Position numbers and translations under genes: made by a program
NCBI GenBank assembly: GCA_030549495.1
Contig: JAUIRK010000049.1
Location: forward strand, 176,001-240,000
Reading direction: 5' to 3'
Length of the DNA stretch: 64,000 bases
From: Nectonema munidae
Lineage: Eukaryota > Nematomorpha > Nectonematoida > Nectonematidae
Shown: positions 55,351 to 64,000 of the stretch, piece by piece
How positions within the stretch are numbered: the first letter of the stretch is position 1
How the letters are laid out: each line of letters begins with the position of its first letter
Notes under the pieces: model-generated
What the model saw: the letters and a program-made list of their open reading frames with translations, nothing else
Told to the model about the DNA's origin: nothing
Database searches by the model: none

Positions 55351-56198
55351 TCGATAACATTTAGTGGTACACAGACTAGATGATTTTAATTGGTATTTTT
55401 TGAATACTCCAAAAGCAGAAAGTATAGCTATCATTTCAGGTACCTATTGATTCATCTCTTAAATTATGAAAAAGTTAAATAAATAGTGATGATCCCATAT
55501 TTTTTCTATCGATTCCAAGTCTATGAAGTTATAAAAAGTGCATGCCGATACAAAACCGACCCTTATGCTAATCTTAGGTAATTCATGATTTCTACGACAC
55601 TGATTTACCGAGAAAGAAACCTTAGAAATTCTTCAGATTCGCATCTTTCGATAAACTTCAGAAACTTTTATATACAACCAGCAGAGGCGCACATCCGCGG
55701 GAAGGGGAGGGCGTTTTTATGCGAATGAAAAAGCCTTTTGCTCCACCAATAAAATTGAATTTTTGCAAGTTTATATCTTTTTCTATTATCAAAAGACTTG
55801 TTTGACTTGTGAGTAGACTTTCCATATTACTTTACTTGTTTACGGTTGCGTTTCACTTTTCAAACACATGTTCTTTTAAAATAAAATTTAAAAATGATAA
55901 AAAACTGTATTCTAAGAAATATTCATATAATACAATTAAATTAATAAAGGCTTACTACTTTTTGCAATTAAATTTCTTTTTTCAAGACTTATAAATGCAA
56001 GCAATCTTTTGAGTGTCTCATATAAATGCCATTCTTTCACTTTTCGTACCATCAAGGGAGAATATAGTAGAATCAATTTAATTTTAAAGTGTAAAATAAT
56101 ATTAATTAATCCTTGTTTATTTTAGATATTTTTCAAAATTTTTTGTTCACTTTAAATACCTTACTCTATCTTGAGATTTCAGAAAGAGAGTCTTCAAG
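55351..56198. other. Upstream region of the TXNDC15-like gene
   Basis: AT-rich, with a CAGAGGCGCACATCC hAT-MITE fragment at 55,682. A 61-codon frame at 55,809 looks accidental. The region must hold the promoter of the downstream gene. Confidence 0.3.
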
Positions 56199-57008
56199 AT
56201 GATATTTTATTTCCTATTAGCGTGCATGAATTTCTACATTTTTCAAAAAAGTTTCGAACTTTTCGGCTCAATTCAAATAAACTATAACCTGACAAGTGAA
56301 TCCTTTGCGTCCTTCTTGCTAGAGCCCTTCAAAATCATTCAAAAACTGCCTGAAGTAACGAGTTTTAAAAATTTTTCCTCCAACAATTCCCATCGGAGTT
56401 CTGAACTTCCTAAATCTTCCCCCTTCTCATGCGAAGAGAAGTGTAGTAATGACTTGTTGGGTGCTTTCAGTGAAACCCTCTACCTCAATGACAGCACTTT
56501 TTCCATGCTGAACAATTCCTCCACTAACTGGTGTGCGGTTGTTCTTTTTTACATGCACGACTGTCCGTTTTCTCACAAAGTGATGCCTCTTTACAACGCT
56601 CTGGGCCGAAGCTTTCCACAGCTCTACATTCTGGCTGTCAATTTCAACAACAGTTGGATGCTTCGGTTGAAATACGAAATAATGAAAGTTCCCGTTGTCT
56701 ACTTCATCTCAAAGTGGAAAGCCGTTTCTACCATTAACCACCAAATTACATCGCTAGATACCCTAACGAAGCAAATTGGAAAATTATCAGGCTTTACTCC
56801 CCTTCAGGGCAACGAAGTGAAGCCGAGTGATTTTGTTTATCCTATATTTCCAGTTCACCCCAACAAAAAAACAGATTACATTCTCATCAATGCTGTTGTC
56901 TTTTCCTGTATTTCTTTAGTGTACTACTCCAAGCGCTTTAATGTACATTCTTTAGAAAGTGCCGTTAATTTCTTTCGATTGCACTCCATTCATCAGCACC
57001 AGGCCTGA
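56199..57008 (+). CDS. TXNDC15: TXNDC15-like thioredoxin-fold membrane protein
   Basis: The single-exon frame of 269 aa resembles TXNDC15, a type I membrane protein needed for normal primary cilia and Hedgehog signalling in vertebrates (MKS14). An N-terminal hydrophobic stretch (MIFYFLLACMNFYIF) is a likely signal peptide. Residues 25-105 are poorly conserved, with a C-x3-C pair at 78-82. The thioredoxin domain spans about 108-200: WCAVVLFYMHDCPFSHKVMP (111-130), FPQLYILAVNFNNS (139-152) and the cis-proline loop VPVVYF (164-169). The active site is C122-P-F-S, with the second Cys replaced by Ser as in the family, so redox activity is unlikely. A transmembrane segment follows at about 227-243 (YILINAVVFSCISLVYY) with a basic cytosolic tail. 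Human TXNDC15 is 360 aa; the extra length there is mostly in the N-terminal region. Confidence 0.85.
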   Translation: MIFYFLLACMNFYIFQKSFELFGSIQINYNLTSESFASFLLEPFKIIQKLPEVTSFKNFSSNNSHRSSELPKSSPFSCEEKCSNDLLGAFSETLYLNDSTFSMLNNSSTNWCAVVLFYMHDCPFSHKVMPLYNALGRSFPQLYILAVNFNNSWMLRLKYEIMKVPVVYFISKWKAVSTINHQITSLDTLTKQIGKLSGFTPLQGNEVKPSDFVYPIFPVHPNKKTDYILINAVVFSCISLVYYSKRFNVHSLESAVNFFRLHSIHQHQA

Positions 57009-57129
57009 GAGATTGCTCAATTTTATTTGCGTTTTTTGTTTTTCTTTTCATCTATTTATATATATTTGAAAATGAATTGTGCAATTTTGATGTTTTGTCA
57101 GAACACCAAAACTCTCCATCTCTATTTGA

Positions 57130-57135
57130 AATAAA
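57130..57135 (+). terminator. Possible poly(A) signal of the TXNDC15-like gene
   Basis: AATAAA lies 122 bases after the stop codon. Confidence 0.4.
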
Positions 57136-58559
57136 ATGGATAATATTCTTCCTTAACTTTAATTTTTTTCCAATTTAAATGAAGACATTTCTTTATCTTT
57201 ACTCCTTATTTGTTGAACACAGATGTGAAGCATATATATTCCACATATCTTAGATTCATTTTAATTCTAGAACACATTGTATGCGCCTCAACTATCATCT
57301 CTGTAATTTTTATTTCTAATATAGAATTAACTAACCTTTTTGACCAACTTCTCCCCCACCTCTTATGACTTTTATTCGGTCTTGAAAAATTATCTAATCA
57401 TTCTATTTTTTGAATTGAATATTTTGAAAATAAGTTGTGCAATTTTGAAGTCGTGTCAGAACACAAATTTTAAATAGACTTGGCTGAATCTCAACTATAC
57501 TCCCTATCCACCATAATTTTCTAGAAAGAGAAATTTTACGTTTTTTGTTTTAAATAGAGATACTACCAAAAAGTCTTATTTTGTTTTGCAAATAATTTTT
57601 TACCTATAAATATTCATATAAAAAAACTTGAAACTGTGGAGTTAGCGGAATTTATATTTGCCTAATTTTTGTATACTTTATTGTATTTAAAGCAACAATA
57701 GTTAGAGTATGTTAATTAGAAGTGTTGATCCTAATTGTTTTATTTGATTATCTTTTTTTTATTTATTAATTCAAAATGATAAACTCATGAATGAAAGATG
57801 GTCTCAAATGGAGGGGAGAACAGCTCGACACAGAGAACTATCAAGTGTTTATTTTAATTTGATTCACGATTGTATCTTAGCTCACTTAGTTGTATAAAAA
57901 TGAATACATTGGGGAAAATTTTTGACAGTTGAAATCATAACAAATATTCGCCCACTATAATCAGACAGATAATCAGACGATATCTAATGTAAAGCAGAAG
58001 ATTTGTAATAAAGAGCATTGATAAACGCAGACGATTTTATTTTTGTAAAGTCCACTCTGTCCGTTAACGGGTTAATACGACTTTTTAAAAGTGGCTGGAT
58101 GATCGGTGGTATTTGAGCGGGTTTAATGTATATATATATAATAAACCTTGGAACATTCCTCCATTTCACACGTACACCAAGCATAATTAGGCCATAATCC
58201 CATCATCTAATGTTAATGTTCTTCTCCTTCCTTTAATTACTCCGCCTATCGCAAGATACTTCATCGAAACTGACTAATTCTTCTGAGCCTCTTTTACTAG
58301 ATGATGTTGTTTGAAAAATTGGAGAGTTCAAATTTTAGATGGGTAAAAAAATTTGTAGCCTAAACTTTTACTTTAATATATCCCCTTTATTTTATATATA
58401 ATCTTTTCACTAAATTTTTTAAGATGAAGGACAAATTTTTTAAAGTTGAAGATTGTGATATTTTTGGAGAAAAAATTCTGATCATTTAACAGAAACATAG
58501 GAAAAAATATTGCTAGCACCTCAAAAGAAGTATTTCTGGGAAAATTTTCTACTTTTCAA
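57136..58559. other. AT-rich intergenic DNA
   Basis: A repeated phrase (TGAAAAT.A.TTGTGCAATTTTGA.GT, with TGTCAGAACAC) occurs near 57,067 and 57,424, a possible 360-bp duplication. No gene seen. Confidence 0.35.
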
Positions 58560-58668
58560 CCTTTTCAGGATCAGCGTGACACCAGGGTCACAAGAATTAA
58601 TATTCGCTTCCCTAAAATATATATAAATCAAAACAGATCATTCGTCTTCAAAGTTTTGGTCCTCAAAG
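58560..58668. mobile_element. Decayed TTAA-type MITE
   Basis: This is a diverged member of the family at 1,604. The left end reads CCTTTTCAGGATCAGCGTGAC with TCAA before it. The right end reads TTGGTCCTCAAAGCTCC. The duplication is not preserved. Confidence 0.4.
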
Positions 58669-59115
58669 CTCCAAAGGACATAAATAACCCGAATTCTTCA
58701 TTTTTCGTACAAATAAATTTTTTTACAGATAATAAAAAAACATCTTTAATTCATTTATTAGTAAATGTTATGGTATTATCGCAAATCGGAAAATTTGACA
58801 AAAAAATTATTGTGTTTTTCACAATCCGAACAATTCCATTATCCAAAGAGTTTTTTAAATGTTCGGCTCGGATAAAGACAAGTGTTCACTGTATAAGCAA
58901 AAATTTTTTAAATAGATTTCATTAGATTGCGATATCGAAACTTTGCTTCCTTTTCAAATAATAAATATTTGGCATTCATCACATTTGTTTTGGAAAATCT
59001 ACAATTGTAGCATTCATGATACCTTATTCGTATAAATTATTAAAGTATTATAAATAAAAATATTGATTATGTAATATAGTATATTAAAAATGGCTAAGAT
59101 GAAATCTCTGTTTGA
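58669..59115. other. AT-rich intergenic DNA
   Basis: No supported feature. Confidence 0.3.
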
Positions 59116-59243
59116 CACTTTGAAGACGAGCATTTTTGTGACTAATCGTCTACTTTCATTTTCAATTCAATTTTCTTTATTCGAATCAGACGATTTTTTT
59201 ATTTCTTCGGACATCGATCTCACATTGGTCCTCAAAGTGTTAA
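59116..59243. mobile_element. TTAA-type MITE
   Basis: The 124-bp element (59,116-59,239) has a left end CACTTTGAAGACGAG and a right end TTGGTCCTCAAAGTG, good inverted repeats. TTAA follows on the right (59,240-59,243) and TTGA precedes on the left. Confidence 0.55.
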
Positions 59244-60474
59244 ATGAAGAAAAAATGATTTAACTTACGCATATCTTCTCGGATTTACAAATTTGAATGT
59301 AGACAGCACTTTTCTTTTGAAGCATTTCACAAAAGGTCCAGCACTAAATATTTTAGAGGTTTCAAAACACATATACAAACGTGTCGCTTCAAATAAATTC
59401 ACTAATTTTGACCAATTTTAGAATAGGCCCGCCATTCGCCTGCTCTTTAATTAATCTAAAGGCCGATGCTTGAATTGATTTTAAATAATACTGCCATTTC
59501 TTGCATATCAGTGGTCAGGCAAGGCCACGGGAGACAAAAAAAAAGAGAGCATAACGCATATAAAGTATACCTGGCTAAATGTAAAAATCATTAAAATAGC
59601 AAAAAACTTATTTATAGTTAAAATTATTTTTTTATGATTTTGTATTTTAAAATTTTTTTGCGTACAATTTGAATATAAGTAATGTTCTTAATAAATTTAC
59701 TTGGATTTTGTTATTCAGTGGCGTACTTGACACACGTGTCACCCCTGCCCGTACTAATTTGCCGGCTGCTCAAAAGTTCGAACAACACTTCAAACACTGA
59801 ATAAATGAACAATATACAGATGCGTACAGGTTTGCAAAATAAGGGGACCAACTGTTTATTACATTATATATAGCATTTTCACTATAAGTTCGTCCTTTTT
59901 CATTTTAAGTTCGTCATAAACTCTAATATTCGTATTGCATTTTATTATGGATAATACAAATATAGTGTTATTTTCAACGCCGTCATGCTACGACTACCAT
60001 GTTAGTACACTCAAATCACAATTATTTTAGTCCGGCTAATGGATTTACATCGTTTAAAAATCCTGATGCCGTATTCTTGATTTGAACGAGACTTTACTGC
60101 CTACACTAAAAAACGGTAAGTGAGTGATTAATTGTTTTATTCATTATATTACTGTTTTGCTTGCTTCAACAAGTTGTGCACATTACATTTGTCTAGGAGA
60201 GTTTATGAATTGGCTTTTAAAATCACAAAGTTTTACATACATACTTTCTTTCCCAGGCATTATAGACATTATACTGAAGGTCAAAAGTCAAAACCTCATT
60301 AAGCTGGCTATGAAGTCGTTAAAAGCACTGGCACTGTAAGTTATAAATTATTTGATGATGATTGATTTATGTCATACTAGAAAGCATACTTAGGATTTCA
60401 AGGTAGAAATAAAATATGTTGAGTTTTAGTATTAACAAAGATAGAGGAGGGAGTGTGTTGTTTAGATGCCTGTT
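59244..60474. other. AT-rich intergenic DNA
   Basis: At about 59,875-59,925 there is a fragment (AAGTTCGTCCTTTTTCATTT) of the repeat found in the foldback element at 61,271. No gene is supported. Confidence 0.35.
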
Positions 60475-60626
60475 TGGATAATTCAGGCGTGAGTAAGGTT
60501 GGTTAGATACTGGGCTTCGATAACTCATGGTCTTGGGTTCGATTCGCATTCAAATTCGATAAAAGCGGCGCAATTGTGCCTTCTCGATGAAAACACCCCA
60601 CGTTACCCTTATCTTGTCTGGATAAT
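60475..60626 (+). mobile_element. tRNA-derived SINE with 8-bp duplication
   Basis: The body (60,483-60,618) has an A-box-like head (GGTTGGTTAGATACTGGGC) and a B box (GGTTCGATTCG). TGGATAAT stands on both sides (60,475-60,482 and 60,619-60,626). The tail GATGAAAACACCCCACGTTA matches the SINE at 1,049. An internal ~35-bp stretch (TCAAATTCGATAAAAGCGGC) differs from that copy, so this is a second subfamily. Confidence 0.75.
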
Positions 60627-61120
60627 ACAAACTTTTCTTTTTTTTATCTTTCAATTCTGACAAAATTAGAGATATAAATTACCAAGAGTACTTATTTTTA
60701 GGAAATACAATAGTTTTGACTTATATGAAAAGTTAAGCTTTAAAATTTTATAACTAGAAAAATGTGTTGGATTTACGCAACGTTGGGGTATGCCATCTAC
60801 AGAAAATTGATGTTATACATTTGAACTCGTTTTAACAAAAAAAAAAGGGAAAATTAAAAGCTTTACTATTTATTGCAAACTATTGAATGTTTAATTTTAT
60901 GAAATTTTGTAAAAATCGAAGAGACTAATTCTGAATAAAAATTATAGTATGAAAAATTACTTTAAAATCATTTAGAAGTGTAATGGTAATAGTACTTTAG
61001 TTTGGCGTGTCTTTATCGAGGAGTCAAAAATGAGTCTCTTGTTTCGACTATGGGTAATGAGGGCCAGGGCTGGTTATACAAAAATGAGTGTTATTCAATG
61101 CCTATCAAAATCAATATCAA
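60627..61120. other. AT-rich intergenic DNA
   Basis: No supported feature. Confidence 0.3.
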
Positions 61121-61231
61121 CCGTTTGAGGACCAGTTTGAAATAAAAAAACCCTACTATAAATATATAAAATTGGATTGGAAGGGAAAGTGTAAGATTAG
61201 TCTTAAAAATTATGGTCCTCAAGGGGTTTAA
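61121..61231. mobile_element. TTAA-type MITE
   Basis: The 107-bp element has a left end CCGTTTGAGGACCA and a right end TGGTCCTCAAGGGGT, with TTAA after it (61,228-61,231) and TCAA before it (61,117-61,120). Confidence 0.6.
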
Positions 61232-61270
61232 GGTGTGTTAGAAGCAGAACAATAAATAGGACATGAATAG

Positions 61271-61910
61271 CGTTTCCAATTTAAGTTTACCCTTTTCACA
61301 TTTAAGTTTCTTTTTTCAAATAAGTTGATCTTTTGCAAATTGAGTTTTGAATTCATTCAGATCTGTCCTGAGTTGGATTATGGAGTTTAAAATTTTTATA
61401 ATTTGACAAATTTATTATAAATTTGAAAAACTTAAAACAAAAACAGAAAATATTAATATTAAAAAATTGAAATAAATATGTTAGGAAAATTTTTTTTTTG
61501 AAAGATTTGAATTGAAAATTTCTAACTTTTAAAAAATAAGACATAAACATTTTTGAAATTTCCAGATATTAAATTATTGAGCATAAAAATTTTTATTAAG
61601 TCATTTTTGTGTTCGATTTTAAGTTTTTAAATTTTTAAAAAAAGCTAATCAAATTTTGAAATCGTAATTTTAAAGTTGTTTTGAAAAATTCATTAAAAAA
61701 ATTTTTTAGATCAAATTTTATCTTTTAAAACTCCATACCCAACTTAAGACAGACTTTAATCAATTAAAACTCAATTTTCAAAATGACAAGGAATTTCAAA
61801 AGGACAAAGTCAAACTAGAAAAGGAGGAACTTAAATTGGTAAAGAACGAGCTTAAATGGGAAATGGACGAACTTAAAATGGAAAAAGACGAACTTAAATT
61901 GGAAAAGGGC
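61271..61910. repeat. Foldback (long inverted repeat) element
   Basis: Two imperfect arms of about 320 bp meet near 61,590. Paired blocks are CTGTCCTGAGTTGGATTATGG on the left (61,363) and, in reverse from the right (near 61,755), CTGTCTTAAGTTGGGTATGG. Toward the outside are CAATTTAAGTTTACCCTTTT (left) and reverse CAATTTAAGTTCGTCTTTTT (right). The right arm carries five units of a 21-bp repeat around 61,815-61,910. Read on the plus strand these give heptads ELKLVKN, ELKWEMD, ELKMEKD and ELKLEKG before a stop. Such structure suggests a foldback transposon or MITE. I found no target duplication. Confidence 0.65.
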
Positions 61911-62193
61911 TAAATGTTGGGAGGCGTATTCTTGGGTCTTGGACTCAACTAACTAACTAACAAAATAACTAACAAACAATCTAACTATTGACTTCTATTT
62001 TTTATTATTTTCCTTTGTGCATTTGTCACAACCCATAAGTTGTCGAGATATGGTCTGCGAACACTTGCGTCTCGACCGTATACCTATAGGTACTTATTCT
62101 GCACACCGTCTATTAGAGATGATCAGCTGGAACTGAAACTCACGATCGTCATTTGGTTGCTTAGTATAGAAAAGGCTTTGTTTTTGGAAGAGG
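61911..62193. other. Spacer before the microsatellite
   Basis: Contains short runs of CTAACTAACAAA. Nothing else seen. Confidence 0.3.
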
Positions 62194-62737
<544 letters not shown>

Positions 62738-62838
62738 GTAGTATAATTTGCGCCTAGAGTTCTCTTAAATGTAAATCCTTGATATACGTTTACGTGCATA
62801 TTACTTTATATTCCTAAGGCACATTTGTTATATATATA

Positions 62839-64000
62839 GGTCCCACTAATATCATCCGTTTTATAGAATATCCCGTTTATTGTCATAAAATATTGAAATC
62901 CCAAACAATTTCCTATGCAAAACATAGAAATTTGCTCGTTTAATGTCATAGATATTCCCGTTTATTGTCATAGAAAATTAGCCAAAAAATTTTTAGAATA
63001 ACATTTGCAGGTTTCGCGCCATACACGCATTTTTCATCAACTTGAACCCTATCTTATCACTAAACCAACAGTAATGCACGAATAAGTTACATCAAAGTCT
63101 AATCCCTTAATTAACCATGACCATGACGATGTTATCGATAAGCTCACCATGATAGTTCGCGCATGGTCGCACTTTCCCGTTAAAAATCATTTGGCTTTAA
63201 CGATTTGGTGAGTTCTGACAGGTTACGTCGATAAACACAGTGATCACAAAGCAACATTGGATCCAACCCACACACCCACGCACCATAGCAACACACACAC
63301 CACACCAGCTGCACACACAGGTTTTGAAGTCTCCTTTGATCTTAAATAAACTTCCCAATCAAAACAACATTTGCCATCGCTCATTGTTACGGACACTGTG
63401 CTAAGCTATTCTTCAGTTCTTCAGTTTTTAATAATGAGGCTAAACGTAGCAAATGACTGTCCCTGCCCAGAAGCTGAGATCATAAAGTGGTCATCTAGCC
63501 AATCACAAACCAATTTTCCAAAACGTAGGTGTTTCACAGTCCACCATTTCAAAATTCTCAGCAATAAGCCCAGATCCTGCAAGAGCGACAGAACAAGAAC
63601 AACCAGCCGGGACTGCAAGGCCTGACCAGACGCCCTTTACACCTGGTTCGTGGATGCCCGTACCCATGGCGTCCCATCACCACTGCAGTCCTGGAAAGAA
63701 GCCAACCAGCTCACTGCCAACCTAGGAAAGGACGATTTCAAGGCAACCAATGGCTGGATCTGCCGTTGGAAGGACCGTTTCTCGATCAAATATAAAAAGG
63801 CACATGGGGAGAAAAGGAGCTGACACCCAGCTGCAGACACATGGCTTTCAACGTGGCCCGAGCTGCTTAGAAGTATGAACCCTGTGACGTCTACAATGCA
63901 GATGAGACGAATCTACTTCCGTGCCCTACCTGACCACCTTGGCAGATGCAGCACAGAAGCTGACACAAGAACGTCAAGGCGTCTCACGCCCTCGTCACTG
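62839..64000 (+). mobile_element. pogo/Tigger transposon, cut by window edge
   Basis: The element appears to start at GGTCCCACTAATATCATCCG (62,839) after a TA run. Subterminal repeats TTCCCGTTTATTGTCATA occur twice (about 62,867 and 62,951). The plus-strand transposase begins with a psq-type helix-turn-helix (NVGVSQSTISKF, about 63,522). A CENP-B-type DNA-binding domain follows (ALYTWFVDARTHGVPS, NLGKDDFKATNGWICRWKDR, about 63,633-63,790), then the start of the DDE domain (YEPCDVYNADET, about 63,876-63,911). Several frameshifts and a stop at 63,823 separate these blocks. The G+C content is far above the rest of the window. The 3' end lies beyond base 64,000. Confidence 0.82.

Noticed and set aside
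56531-56737. 68-codon frame in the TXNDC15-like gene
   Set aside because: Overlaps the conserved thioredoxin domain in another phase, so it is a shadow.

Overview
This is AT-rich (roughly 70% A+T) nuclear DNA from an animal. GT-AG introns, tRNA-derived SINEs, CR1/L2-type and RNase-H-bearing LINEs, and hAT, Merlin, Tc1/mariner and pogo/Tigger transposons all point to a metazoan. A protein remnant of a repeat family I know mainly from arthropods (31.1-32.0 kb) makes an arthropod most likely. I cannot name the species from sequence alone.

Five host genes are recognisable: a cardiolipin synthase (3,765-4,523, +), a ZIP13-type zinc transporter (7,937-8,779, -), a dual-RRM SR splicing factor of the SRSF4/5/6 (B52) group (eight exons, 21,115-35,944, +), an ELL-associated factor (42,857-43,549, -) and a TXNDC15-like thioredoxin-fold membrane protein (56,199-57,008, +). 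They are unrelated housekeeping genes and form no pathway or operon. Four are single-exon. The SR gene has five introns of 46-59 nt and two very large ones (2.7 and 10.8 kb) filled with transposons.

The rest is mostly mobile DNA. 0-3.2 kb: LINE-ORF1-like remnant, SINE with an 11-bp target duplication, TTAA MITE, broken hAT. 9.8-20.9 kb: hAT MITE, mariner-type transposase remnant, three LINE fragments of one RNase-H-bearing family, part of a large TTAA element, a second hAT. Inside the SR gene: a Merlin element, a hAT MITE, a LINE fragment, a nested pair (a TA-flanked element with a hAT-like catalytic core, placed exactly at the edge of a hAT deletion derivative), an unclassified repeat protein, and a 178-bp tandem array. 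36.3-40.5 and 52.9-55.4 kb: further copies of the large TTAA element, which carries two internal arrays with a period near 150 bp. 43.9-51.4 kb: a fairly young CR1/L2-like LINE that appears to sit inside a hAT element, plus MITEs. 58-64 kb: TTAA MITEs, a SINE, a 640-bp foldback element, a 540-bp GAT microsatellite, and a comparatively GC-rich pogo/Tigger element running off the right edge.

The most unusual items are the TA-flanked element (27,608-30,081), the TTAA family with paired tandem arrays, and the foldback element whose arms carry a 21-bp repeat. I saw no LTR retrotransposon, Polinton, CRISPR array or bacterial-type operon.
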